Assembly: GCA_017417315.1 (NCBI GenBank)
Contig: JAFPZK010000054.1
Location: forward strand, 1-64,000
DNA: 64,000 nt
Reading direction: 5' to 3'
From: Bacteroidales bacterium
GTDB taxonomy: Bacteria > Bacteroidota > Bacteroidia > Bacteroidales > UBA3824
Of this stretch, positions 1 to 8,644 are shown piece after piece. Both the position numbers and the translations under genes were made by a program. Every line of letters starts with the position of its first letter. Positions within the stretch are counted from its first letter, which is position 1. The notes beneath the pieces were generated by a model. The model saw only the letters and a program-made list of their open reading frames with translations, made no database searches and was not told the DNA's origin.

Positions 1-185
1 CTTTGCTGTGTACTACAAATGCATTTTGGAGTGATACAAATTAATGCCATTGCTGATTTCCAGCATGTTACGTCAAATTTATAGGCGAAATATTTACGAA
101 AAAACGCTAAAAATTTTTTTTAGGGGTCAAAGTTGGGTTAATATATTTTATTATCGCTTTTTGAGTTGAAAGTTGTAATATTTTA

Positions 186-217
186 TTTGTTTAGATGAAA
201 TTTGTGTCATAAATTTG
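186..217 (+). promoter_or_regulatory. Orphan Bacteroidota promoter
   Basis: TTTG at 186-189 and TAAATTTG at 210-217 are separated by exactly 20 bases, the canonical Bacteroidota -33/-7 arrangement. No reading frame of useful length follows on the plus strand; the first ATGs downstream give only tiny peptides. Transcription from here would run antisense into the ATPase relic at 356-988. The rest of 1-355 is AT-rich and shows no gene. Confidence 0.5.
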
Positions 218-355
218 CCCTCGATAAATGAATGTTGAACCAATAAAAACGATAGAAAAATGAAAAAAATATAAGTTTTGCAGTGACTTCAAAATATGGT
301 CAATACCAAAATGTTAAAAAAATGCGACGAATGGAACTATTACACAAAAGCCCGC

Positions 356-988
356 TTATTTTTCAAACAAATCGTCCATAACGACTTGATTCATAATATT
401 GTTAGCCCATTGATTTTCATTTAGTCCGTATGTTGTAACCATAACTATTCTAATCGCTTTTTTGGTAGCGGTTTGAGCGGCAAAAACTGAGGCTTTACGG
501 CGCAATTCATTGTCATAATCCTTTGTTATAGTGTATAACTTTTCTGAAAATTTCATTTCACAAAGATTAATGACATTATCATCGCGGTCAATAAGCAGGT
601 CTATCTGAACACCTTTTGTTTCAGGAGTTTTTGGACGGAAAACCCAAGAATATGCACTACTCACAACCCCTGAAATGCCCAAAGCCTTCTTTATCTGATC
701 TTCGTGTTGAAGACAAAGCCGTTCAAAGGCAAGTTTCGTGAGTTTGCCGCCTTGGTTAACGCCTGAATTTTCAATTATTTCGGTGCGTGTCATTCCGATT
801 TTTTTCGTGCCTAATGCTTCAATAACTTTTATGTAATCGTCAGGCTTTCTGAATAAAGAGGCATACAAGGCATTAAACTCGCGTTTTAGAGCGGCTTTTT
901 TTGAGAAAAATATATTGTCAATGTTTTGTGTCCAAGATAATTCCTTTTGCAAATAATCATAATTGTAACATACTGATTTCAAGTGCAA
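356..988 (-). pseudogene. Relic of DUF234-type AAA ATPase/PD-(D/E)XK protein
   Basis: The 210 codons match only the C-terminal part of the intact relative at 58871-60283. Homology starts at YDYLQKELSWTQNID, matching the segment just after the ATPase domain of the relative. An in-frame gap of roughly 70 residues then follows GGKLTK before homology resumes at LAFERLCLQHED. The nuclease-like core survives (QIDLLIDRDDNVINLCEMKFS, D...E-x-K). The Walker A and B motifs are absent. The first codon of the frame is a TTG inside the -7 box TATATTTG (986-993, minus strand), so no proper start is visible. I read it as a gene that lost its N-terminal ATPase and a central piece, leaving a promoter joined to the tail. 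An active small protein is possible but unlikely. Confidence 0.75.
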
Positions 989-993
989 ATATA
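986..993 (-). promoter_or_regulatory. -7 box of the ATPase relic
   Basis: On the minus strand this reads TATATTTG, identical to the -7 box of the intact DUF234 gene at 60308-60315. It overlaps the apparent TTG start of the relic. Confidence 0.5.
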
Positions 994-998
994 TAAAC

Positions 999-1040
999 TT
1001 TTTACCAAATCTACCCTAAAAAGCATAGATTTGGTAAAAA
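999..1040. repeat. 15-bp inverted repeat (hairpin)
   Basis: TTTTTACCAAATCTA (999-1013) and its exact complement (1026-1040) enclose a 12-base loop. It lies between the 3' end of uvrA and the promoter of the ATPase relic. It could terminate uvrA transcripts, but there is no good T-run after it on the minus strand. It contains GGTAAAA, the core seen in the repeats beside other ATPase genes in this window. Confidence 0.7.
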
Positions 1041-1067
1041 CTTTTCTTAACTCACTGATTATCAATG

Positions 1068-3935
1068 CTAATTTTTAGAATTTTTTATCTCTTTCCTCAG
1101 ATATTCCGCCGTATACCCTTTGTTTTGTTTGATTATTTCTTCGGGTGTACCTTCGGCGATGATTTGACCGCCGTTTTTACCGCCTTCTGGTCCTAAATCT
1201 ATAATATAATCCGCCGTTTTGATAACGTCAAGATTATGTTCGATGATGACAACCGTGTTACCTTTGTCAACCAAAGCGTTGAGAACGCGCATAAGAACAC
1301 GTATGTCCTCCAAATGCAGACCTGTTGTCGGCTCGTCCAAAATGTAAAGCGTTTTGCCGGTGTCGGTGCGCGAAAGTTCGGTCGCAAGTTTTATTCTCTG
1401 CGCCTCGCCGCCCGAAACCGTTGTCGCCGACTGCCCTAACGTTACGTAACCCATGCCAACGTTTTGCAACGCTTGAAGTTTTTTCAAAATTTTCGGTTGA
1501 TTTTGAAAAAATTCCGCAGCACGGTTTATCGTCATGTCAAGAATATCTGAAATCGACTTTCCTTTATATTTAACTTCCAACGTTTCGCGGTTGTAACGCC
1601 TACCGTTGCAAGCATCACATTTTACATAAACATCTGGCAAAAAGTTCATTTCCACCGTTTTAACACCTGCACCTTGACATTGTTCGCACCGTCCGCCCTT
1701 AACATTGAACGAAAAACGTCCCGGCTTATAGTTCATAATTTTTGACTGAGGCAACTCCGCAAACAAATTCCGAATGTCAGCAAAAAGTCCCGTATAAGTA
1801 CACGGATTACTTCTTGGCGTTCTGCCTATCGGGTCTTGGTTTACTTCGATAACCTTGTCAATGTTTTCAATGCCTAAAATTTCGGCGTATTCTTTCGGCT
1901 CTTGAAGCGAGCGGTAAAAATGTTTTGTCAAAATAGGCCGTAAAGTTTCGTTTATCAGCGTTGACTTTCCACTTCCCGAAACTCCCGTTATCAAAACCAA
2001 TTCTCCGAGCGGAATCGTTAAATCAACGTTTTTCAAGTTGTTGCCTTTGCAACCTCTGAGCGTTAAAAATTGTCCGTTTCCTTTGCGACGCTCTTTTGGC
2101 ATTTCAATATCGAGAGTCCCGTTAAGATATTTAGCCGTCAGATTGTCTGTTTTTAAAAGTTCTTCCGGCGTACAAGAAGCCGTCAGATAACCGCCTAAAC
2201 GTCCAGCACCCGGACCGATGTCAATCACGTAATCGGCATTTTTAATCATATCTTTGTCATGCTCTACCACGATGATGGAGTTTCCGTTGTCGCGTAAGGC
2301 TTTTAGCGACTTGATTAATCGGTCGTTATCCCGCTGATGAAGCCCGATTGACGGTTCGTCTAAAATGTACAAAACGTTAACAAGTTTTGACCCGATTTGC
2401 GTGGCTAACCTTATGCGCTGCGCCTCGCCGCCCGAAAGACTTGCCGAGGGACGGAAAAGGCTCAAATATCCTAATCCGACATCGTCCATAAAGCCGATTC
2501 TCGTGCGGATTTCTTTCAAAACTTCCGTTGAAATTTTTTTCTGTTTTGCGGTCAGACGGTCTTCGATGTTGACCAAAAATTCTTTTAAATCTTCGATGTC
2601 AATCATCGAAAGTTCGGCGATGTTTTTGCCCGCGATTTTAAAACTGAGTGCCTCTTTGTTGAGCCTTTTGCCCTGACATTCGGGACAGATTCCGGGCGTG
2701 GAATATTTTAAAACGAGTTCCGACGAGTCTTCGTCTTCGAGGGCGTTTTCCAAGTATTTCAAGATGCCGTCGTAAGTTGTTCTCGGACTGCCGTATTTTG
2801 CCATCCAAGCCATTTCAATCGGCTCTGCGCTACCGTTCAAAACCATGTCCAACTGTTCTTCGGTGAGGTTTTTGACCGGTTCGTCCATCGAAAAGCCTTC
2901 TCTTTCTGCCAAAGCGTCCAACTGTCGGAAAACAAAATTATCCGTACGTTTTCCGAGCGGAGAAATTGCGCCTTTGTTTATTGAAATTGTGTCATCAGGA
3001 ATGACCTTTGTGATGTCGATTTTGTCAACCTCGCCCAAACCTTTGCAGCACGGGCAAAATCCTGCCGGCGAATTGAAGGAAAAATTCATCGGCGCAGGTT
3101 CTTTGTACGAAATACCCGTCGTCGGACACATTAAAAGTTTGCTGTAAAACCGTGCGTCTTCGGTTTCGGGATTAAGCAGCATTATGACGTTTTTGCCGAG
3201 TTGCAAGGCTGTTTTGACGGAGGATTTCAAACGCTCCATTCCGCCGGAATTTTCTTCGGCGTTTTTAGGGACAACGAGTTTGTCAACAACGATTTCTATG
3301 TTATGAAGTTTATAACGGTCGGTTTTCATATTGACGATTATGTCTTTGACCGTGCCGTCAACCCTGACTTGAAGATAGCCTTTTTTGCGTATTTGTTCAA
3401 AGAGTTCGCGGTAATGACCTTTTCTGCCTCTTACGACGGGGGCAAGAATAAAAACTTTTTGACCGCCGTAGTGGTTGGTGATGAGGTTACAGATTTGGTC
3501 TTCGGTGTATTTGACCATTTTTTCGCCGGTGTTGTAACTAAACGCCTCGCCCGCACGTGCAAACCAAACCCTCAGAAAATCATATATTTCGGTGATTGTT
3601 CCGACCGTTGAACGCGGGTTTTTGTTCGTGCTTTTTTGTTCGATGCTGATAACGGGACTAAGTCCTGTAATTTTGTCAACATCGGGTCGTTCAAGCGAGC
3701 CGAGAAACTGCCGTGCGTAAGCGTTGAAAGTTTCGATATAACGGCGGCTGCCCTCAGCGTAAATCGTGTCGAAGGCGAGCGAACTTTTACCGCTTCCGCT
3801 AAGTCCCGTTACTACGGTCAGCGAATTTCGCGGAATAGTAACGTCAATGTTTTTGAGGTTGTGAACCCTTGCTCCATAGACGTGAATATTGTCTAAATCA
3901 AGTTTTTCTTGGTCAAATGCTGTATTTTGTTGCAT
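1068..3935 (-). CDS. uvrA: UvrABC excinuclease subunit A
   Basis: UvrA is the damage-sensing ABC ATPase of nucleotide excision repair; it loads UvrB on lesions in the cytoplasm. The 955 residues have the family's tandem ABC layout: Walker [10 protein letters not shown] near residue 45 and GVSGSGKST near 660, signature [12 protein letters not shown] near 505 and [12 protein letters not shown] near 840, and Walker [11 protein letters not shown] and [10 protein letters not shown]. The second zinc finger is complete (CEQC...CDAC). In the first, the leading pair reads CPTT rather than CxxC, while the trailing CPCC is present. The gene lies 17 bp downstream of nothing but its own promoter region and reads toward the ATPase relic; the transglycosylase gene follows its start on the same strand and may be cotranscribed ahead of it. 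Confidence 0.98.
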   Translation of the reverse strand: MQQNTAFDQEKLDLDNIHVYGARVHNLKNIDVTIPRNSLTVVTGLSGSGKSSLAFDTIYAEGSRRYIETFNAYARQFLGSLERPDVDKITGLSPVISIEQKSTNKNPRSTVGTITEIYDFLRVWFARAGEAFSYNTGEKMVKYTEDQICNLITNHYGGQKVFILAPVVRGRKGHYRELFEQIRKKGYLQVRVDGTVKDIIVNMKTDRYKLHNIEIVVDKLVVPKNAEENSGGMERLKSSVKTALQLGKNVIMLLNPETEDARFYSKLLMCPTTGISYKEPAPMNFSFNSPAGFCPCCKGLGEVDKIDITKVIPDDTISINKGAISPLGKRTDNFVFRQLDALAEREGFSMDEPVKNLTEEQLDMVLNGSAEPIEMAWMAKYGSPRTTYDGILKYLENALEDEDSSELVLKYSTPGICPECQGKRLNKEALSFKIAGKNIAELSMIDIEDLKEFLVNIEDRLTAKQKKISTEVLKEIRTRIGFMDDVGLGYLSLFRPSASLSGGEAQRIRLATQIGSKLVNVLYILDEPSIGLHQRDNDRLIKSLKALRDNGNSIIVVEHDKDMIKNADYVIDIGPGAGRLGGYLTASCTPEELLKTDNLTAKYLNGTLDIEMPKERRKGNGQFLTLRGCKGNNLKNVDLTIPLGELVLITGVSGSGKSTLINETLRPILTKHFYRSLQEPKEYAEILGIENIDKVIEVNQDPIGRTPRSNPCTYTGLFADIRNLFAELPQSKIMNYKPGRFSFNVKGGRCEQCQGAGVKTVEMNFLPDVYVKCDACNGRRYNRETLEVKYKGKSISDILDMTINRAAEFFQNQPKILKKLQALQNVGMGYVTLGQSATTVSGGEAQRIKLATELSRTDTGKTLYILDEPTTGLHLEDIRVLMRVLNALVDKGNTVVIIEHNLDVIKTADYIIDLGPEGGKNGGQIIAEGTPEEIIKQNKGYTAEYLRKEIKNSKN

Positions 3936-3952
3936 AACAATTTTCTCTTTGT

Positions 3953-4915
3953 TTAATAAGCGTTTTCTCTTGCGCCTTTTTGTAACACTTTGATTTTGTA
4001 TACGTTACCGTTCGGATTTGTTAGTTTTGTATCTCTGAGCCACGGGTTAAGAAGTTTCAGCATTTTGTAAGTTCCCGTAACTTGTTTTCCAAAACTGTAA
4101 AGGTCGTTAATTGTAGAGTCCACTTCTATTGTTTCGGTTTTTATGATGGGATAAAGGTCTTTTTCCCTATACACAAAACCGTAATCTTCCGGGTGTGAAA
4201 GAAGAAGTTTGTAGGCTAAAATTCTGTATACGTATCGTCCCGTTTCTGTATTGTGTTTGAGGTCGTAGTATGAAGTCTCGCCTTGATTTCTGATGAGCCG
4301 TTGCGCTCCTGCCTGACCGCAGTTATATGCCGCAGCCACCATTGTCCAATTTCCGAATTTTTCGTATGCCTGTTTCAAATACTTGCAGGCTGCCTCGGTT
4401 GACTTTTCAACGTTGTAACGCTCGTCAACTTCGGAAGTGATTTCAAGACCGTTTTCTTTGCCCGTTGCTTCTAACAGTTGCCAAAAACCGACAGCTTTTG
4501 CCGGCGAAACGGCGTGAGTCATACCGCTTTCTGTTACGCAGAGGTAAAGAAAGTCCTGAGGTACATTGTTCTCTTTCAGAATTTTAGACATAACGGGAAA
4601 ATATCTGTTGGCGCGTTTTATGTACAAAAACGTTTCAGAATGCCAATACATAGTTTTCAAAAGTTCCCTTTCTAACGATTCTCTTACGTCGAAGTATTCT
4701 AACGGGACTTTTTCTCCGCAGAAATCCAATTTATCGGGCAAAACAGGCAAATAATTGGTAAAATTGTCTTTCATATCTGCTTTGTAAGTCGTATCAGCAG
4801 TGTCTTCTGCCGCTTGAACGAAAAGTTTTACGGCCGCGAAAGCGATTACCACAAACGTCAGCAGATATGCGGTAAAGAGTAGTTTTTGTCCTATTTTATT
4901 ATGTGAAAAAAACAT
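3953..4915 (-). CDS. Membrane-anchored lytic transglycosylase (MltD-like SLT domain)
   Basis: The 320-residue protein has an N-terminal hydrophobic segment (about 10-30) that exports or anchors it, then an SLT goose-lysozyme-like domain at about 115-245. The catalytic glutamate lies in CVTESGM, followed by the typical SPAKAVGFWQLLEATG and VAAAYNCGQAGAQR motifs. Such enzymes cleave the MurNAc-GlcNAc bond of peptidoglycan with formation of anhydro-MurNAc. The LysM repeats common in MltD are absent; the C-terminal 70 residues end in a short region PNGNVYKIKVL. Its stop is 17 bp before the uvrA start, so the two are likely cotranscribed from the promoter at 4941-4948. Confidence 0.9.
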   Translation of the reverse strand: MFFSHNKIGQKLLFTAYLLTFVVIAFAAVKLFVQAAEDTADTTYKADMKDNFTNYLPVLPDKLDFCGEKVPLEYFDVRESLERELLKTMYWHSETFLYIKRANRYFPVMSKILKENNVPQDFLYLCVTESGMTHAVSPAKAVGFWQLLEATGKENGLEITSEVDERYNVEKSTEAACKYLKQAYEKFGNWTMVAAAYNCGQAGAQRLIRNQGETSYYDLKHNTETGRYVYRILAYKLLLSHPEDYGFVYREKDLYPIIKTETIEVDSTINDLYSFGKQVTGTYKMLKLLNPWLRDTKLTNPNGNVYKIKVLQKGARENAY

Positions 4916-4940
4916 TTGATTTTATTTTGTAATTATCGGA

Positions 4941-4967
4941 CAAAGTTAAAAAAAAAAATTAACTTTG
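4941..4967. promoter_or_regulatory. Back-to-back divergent -7 boxes
   Basis: TAACTTTG is present on the minus strand at 4941-4948 and on the plus strand at 4960-4967, only 11 bases apart and arranged as an inverted repeat. The minus box serves the transglycosylase-uvrA side and the plus box the lipoprotein at 4993. Each promoter's -33 region would lie over the other's -7 and start, so polymerase could hardly occupy both at once. Confidence 0.6.
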
Positions 4968-4992
4968 CATTGCAAAAAAACACCGTATTTTT

Positions 4993-6447
4993 ATGAAAAA
5001 TTTTTTTTTAACGCTTTTAGCGGTTATTATGCTTTTGTCGTCATGCAGCATCAAGGACGGCAATTTTGAAATTAATATCAAAACACCTGATGCTAATAAT
5101 ATGATAGTCAGGCTTTTTAGGGAGACTACCGGCGGCTTGGCGATAGTTGATTCTTCTAAAATTGAAGTTTCGCGGGCATATCTTAAAGGTTTTGTTTCAT
5201 CGCCGGAATTGATGTTTCTTTACATCGGCAACGCTCCCGATTATCTTCCCGTATTTGTTGAAAAAGGCACTACGGATATAGATTTTAATTATTCAAAGCC
5301 TTCAAAAAGTACAGTTAAAGGCTCTGAAACTCATAAAATTTTTACGGATTTTGTGCGTTCGTATTCCGTTTATTGCGATAAGGCGGCAGGTATTGACAAA
5401 ATGCTGACTAACGCCGTAAGAAACAGCGATACGGTTATGATTAGCAGTCTTGAACAAGACAGAGAACTTCTCAAAGGTGAAATTACGGGTTTTGAGGAGT
5501 TTTATGTTGACAAATATATTGACTCGCCCTTAGCATGTTATATTATAAGTACTCAGTTGATGTACGAGTTAGATTATGCCGGTCTGAAATTTTTGCTTGA
5601 TAAAATTCCGCCTGAAAACCGCAATAACACATATTATGAAAAGGCTGCGGACTATCTCAAAAATTTGGAAGTTACCGCTTTTGACCCGTTGAAGGCACAA
5701 TACGAGAATATTTCGTCGGCCTTGAACAAGGATTTGCCGCTTAATTTGTTGATTGTTAAGGCTGCGGAGTTTTTTTTGAACGAACCATACGTAGGCGGCA
5801 CTTTGGAGGCTGGCGACGAAGAAACTCTTGTCATCAATTTTGATAAATTTGATTGTGTAACCTTTTTGGAGACTTCTACGGCACTGGCTCTTGACAAAAA
5901 AAGTGCGATACCGTCATACGAGAATTTTAAAAATAAATTGCAAAATTTGCGGTATAGGGACGGTGTAATCAACGGTTATTTGTCGCGTTTGCATTACTCT
6001 TCCGATTGGATTTCTGACAATATAAAACGCGGAAACGTCAGGGATTTAACAGCCGGATTAGGCGGCGAAAAAATAACCGCAAAAATTGATTTTATGTCTT
6101 CACATTCAGATATTTATCCGCATCTGAAAGGTGATTCTTCGGCTATTGAGAAAATCCGTGAAATTGAAACTTTTATTAACGAAAATCCCGTTTATTATAT
6201 TCCGAAAAACAGAATTAAAGATATAAGTTCAAAAATTCCTGACGGCAGTCTTATTTTCTTAACGACTGACAAAGCGGGGTTGGATTTTGCGCACGTCGGA
6301 ATTTCGGTAAAAGAAAACGGTGTTCTGAAACTTATTCACGCTTCGTCAACAGCGAAAAAAGTTGTCAAAACACCGTCTGCGCTTTCAGATTATTTAAGCG
6401 GTATAAAAAACTTTACCGGCATTGCGGTTTTAGAAGTTTTACAATAA
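4993..6447 (+). CDS. Lipoprotein with DUF4369-like and DUF1460 (NlpC/P60-type amidase) domains
   Basis: A lipoprotein signal ends at LLSSC (Cys 18). Residues about 25-130 resemble the DUF4369 beta-sandwich found at the front of many Bacteroidota lipoproteins. Residues about 240-480 match DUF1460, an NlpC/P60-superfamily fold annotated as N-acetylmuramoyl-alanine amidase-like: the segment PYVGGTLEAG...LVINFDKFDCVTFLET holds the catalytic cysteine, and GLDFAHVGI holds the probable histidine. It probably trims peptidoglycan peptides at the cell envelope. The combination of the two domains is uncommon to my knowledge. The promoter is the divergent element at 4960. The 3' end overlaps the tail of the convergent agmatine deiminase gene by 9 bp. 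Confidence 0.8.
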   Translation: MKNFFLTLLAVIMLLSSCSIKDGNFEINIKTPDANNMIVRLFRETTGGLAIVDSSKIEVSRAYLKGFVSSPELMFLYIGNAPDYLPVFVEKGTTDIDFNYSKPSKSTVKGSETHKIFTDFVRSYSVYCDKAAGIDKMLTNAVRNSDTVMISSLEQDRELLKGEITGFEEFYVDKYIDSPLACYIISTQLMYELDYAGLKFLLDKIPPENRNNTYYEKAADYLKNLEVTAFDPLKAQYENISSALNKDLPLNLLIVKAAEFFLNEPYVGGTLEAGDEETLVINFDKFDCVTFLETSTALALDKKSAIPSYENFKNKLQNLRYRDGVINGYLSRLHYSSDWISDNIKRGNVRDLTAGLGGEKITAKIDFMSSHSDIYPHLKGDSSAIEKIREIETFINENPVYYIPKNRIKDISSKIPDGSLIFLTTDKAGLDFAHVGISVKENGVLKLIHASSTAKKVVKTPSALSDYLSGIKNFTGIAVLEVLQ

Positions 6448-7476
6448 TTCGTGACTGAGACAATGCAGACTTCCTCTGCCCCAAATTATATTTGAGGCTG
6501 ACACCCCGATAACCTCTCTGTCAGGAAAAACGCTTTGCAAAACCGTTAATGCTTTGGCATCGTTAACGTCTTGATAAATAGGAACTAATACTGATTTTTC
6601 CGTGATTAAAAAGTTAGCGTAACTTGCCGGCAAACGGTTGCCTTTATAGAATACGGGGCGGGGTAGGGGGATTTCTACGACGTTCAGCGGGCTGCCGTCT
6701 TCGAGTTTTGCATCTTTCAAACGGCTGTGATTATCTTGCATTGCAAAATAATTTACGTCGTTTTTGTCGCTTTCTTTGCATACGACAACGGTATTTTTGT
6801 TGACGAATCTGCAAAAATCGTCAACATGACCGTGAGTGTCATCGCCGGCAATTCCGCAACCGAGCCAAATCACGTTTGTTACCCCGAAATATTGTTCAAA
6901 AACGTTTTCGTAATCCTTTTTCGTGTAGTCGGCGTTTCTTACCTGAATGTTGTTGTCCATCAGACATTCTTCCGTGCAAAGCAATGTGCCTGAACCGTTT
7001 ACGTCTATTGCACCGCCTTCCAAAGTTACTCTTTTGCCGTTGTAGATAGGTTGCAAAACGTCTTTTTCCATAAAGTCGGCGACGATTTGCGGTATTTTGT
7101 CGTCCTCTTTATACGGCTTGTAGTTTGCCCAAGCGTTGAAGTTAAAGTCCAAATATACAGGCTTTTGCGTATCATTGTCGATGACGGGAATCGGTCCTGA
7201 ATCCCTCATCCAAACTCTGTAAGCCGCATATTGTAAGTACTTGATATTGTCCATTTTAGCACATGCGTCAAGAAGAAGATGGTAGACAAGGCTTTTGTGT
7301 TTAGAGTCCTTGACAATCACCACGCAGGTCTCTGAAAACGAAATCCTTTTGATAAACTCAACAAACTCGTATTGAACGGCTGTGAGTTTCGGTGCAAAAT
7401 CTTCTTTGTCGCTATGCGGAAACATAATCAAAACTGCGTTATGTTTCTCAAATTCAGCAGGTAAACGGTATTTCAT
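6439..7476 (-). CDS. aguA: Agmatine deiminase
   Basis: Converts agmatine to N-carbamoylputrescine and ammonia in the arginine-to-putrescine route. All signature motifs of the family are visible in the 345 residues: VWMRDSGPI near 90, GCGIAGDDTHGHVDDFCRF near 205 with the catalytic His/Asp, and GRGSLHCLSHE at the C-terminus with the nucleophilic cysteine. Its ATG overlaps the stop of mrp by 4 bp, so it is translationally coupled to mrp. N-carbamoylputrescine amidase, its usual partner, is not in this window. Confidence 0.95.
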   Translation of the reverse strand: MKYRLPAEFEKHNAVLIMFPHSDKEDFAPKLTAVQYEFVEFIKRISFSETCVVIVKDSKHKSLVYHLLLDACAKMDNIKYLQYAAYRVWMRDSGPIPVIDNDTQKPVYLDFNFNAWANYKPYKEDDKIPQIVADFMEKDVLQPIYNGKRVTLEGGAIDVNGSGTLLCTEECLMDNNIQVRNADYTKKDYENVFEQYFGVTNVIWLGCGIAGDDTHGHVDDFCRFVNKNTVVVCKESDKNDVNYFAMQDNHSRLKDAKLEDGSPLNVVEIPLPRPVFYKGNRLPASYANFLITEKSVLVPIYQDVNDAKALTVLQSVFPDREVIGVSASNIIWGRGSLHCLSHELL

Positions 7477-8531
7477 TTTGTTTTTTCTACAATTTTTTCT
7501 GATAAATTCATAAAATATTTTGCCGTCAACGAATTATCGTTCAAGACACTCGGAGTGCCGTTGTCGCCGCTTTCGCAAATTGATTGAACGAGCGGAATTT
7601 GTTCCAACAAGTCGATGTTGTATTTTTCGGCGATTTTTTTGTTGCCGTCTTTCCCGAAAATAAAGTACTTATTTTCAGGAAGTTCTGCGGGCGTAAACCA
7701 AGCCATATTTTCAACGATTCCGAGAATAGGCACGTCTATTTTGTCGTTTCTGAACATATTTATTCCCTTTACGACATCGGCGATTGCAACCTGTTGCGGC
7801 GTTGAAACTATTATCGCACCTTTTAGTTTAAGTGTCTGAACCACAGTTAGATGAATATCGCTTGTTCCGGGAGGCAAATCGAACAACAAGTAATCAAGTT
7901 CGCCCCAGTCGCCGTCGTTGATGATTTGGTTCAAGAAGTTAGAAGCCATAGGTCCGCGCCAAATTGCGGGATTTTCGGGGTCGATAAAAAAGCCCATTGA
8001 AAGAAGTTTAACTCCGTATTTTTCAGCGGGTTGAATTAAATCTTTTTCACCTTCGCGCCTTGACATCGGGCGGAAATCTTCCAAACCGAACATTTTCGGC
8101 ATTGACGGTCCGAAAACGTCAGCATCAATCAAACCGACTGAATAGCCGAGTTTTGCAAGTCCGATTGCGAGGTTTGCCGTAACGGTTGACTTTCCGACGC
8201 CGCCTTTTCCCGAGGCAACGGCGATTATATTTTTCACTTTTTCGAGCGGAATGTTTTTTTCTTCTTTCGGGCGGGCGTTGTCAGCCTCCGTTATATAAAT
8301 TTCGACGGGGATTTTTGCGTCAATTTCCGCTTCAATTACCTGATGAACGGCTTTTTTGAGCGAACTCAAAAGCGGCTTTGTTGAATGTGTGATTTTTAAG
8401 CGGACAGAAATACCTTCGTTAGAAACTTCCACGTTTTCAACAAGTCCCGACGTTACTATATCTTTTTGATTCTGAGGGTTTGTTATCAGTTTTAGAGCGT
8501 TGATAACGTCCTCTTTCGTAAAGTTTTTCAT
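7473..8531 (-). CDS. mrp: Mrp/ApbC-family P-loop iron-sulfur carrier ATPase
   Basis: A cytoplasmic carrier ATPase that delivers iron-sulfur clusters. The 352 residues begin with a MIP18-like domain (about 1-80, FTKEDVINALKLITNPQNQ) and continue with the ParA-like ATPase, with the deviant Walker A GKGGVGKST near 112 and the switch motif DLPPGTSDIHLT near 215. The CxxC pair of many Mrp proteins near the C-terminus is not evident, as in some family members. It is the first gene of a two-gene operon with aguA. It is divergent from uxaB. Confidence 0.93.
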   Translation of the reverse strand: MKNFTKEDVINALKLITNPQNQKDIVTSGLVENVEVSNEGISVRLKITHSTKPLLSSLKKAVHQVIEAEIDAKIPVEIYITEADNARPKEEKNIPLEKVKNIIAVASGKGGVGKSTVTANLAIGLAKLGYSVGLIDADVFGPSMPKMFGLEDFRPMSRREGEKDLIQPAEKYGVKLLSMGFFIDPENPAIWRGPMASNFLNQIINDGDWGELDYLLFDLPPGTSDIHLTVVQTLKLKGAIIVSTPQQVAIADVVKGINMFRNDKIDVPILGIVENMAWFTPAELPENKYFIFGKDGNKKIAEKYNIDLLEQIPLVQSICESGDNGTPSVLNDNSLTAKYFMNLSEKIVEKTK

Positions 8532-8616
8532 GTTTGTGTTAAAAAATTATTTTTGCAAAGATGATAATTTTTAAGCATTTCCCCAAAAAAAATGCTGTTA
8601 AATTGAAAACATTTAC

Positions 8617-8624
8617 TATTTTTG
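8617..8624 (+). promoter_or_regulatory. -7 box of uxaB
   Basis: TATTTTTG lies 20 bases before the uxaB ATG. No convincing -33 TTTG is seen at the usual distance, which fits an activator-dependent promoter. Confidence 0.4.
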
Positions 8625-8644
8625 CGTATTAAACCTTTTGAAAA

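Noticed and set aside
3201..3611. Long plus-strand frame inside uvrA
   Set aside because: It is the antisense shadow of a well-conserved uvrA coding region.
6439..6447. 9-bp overlap of convergent gene ends
   Set aside because: Real, but tail overlaps of this size are common and need no special explanation.
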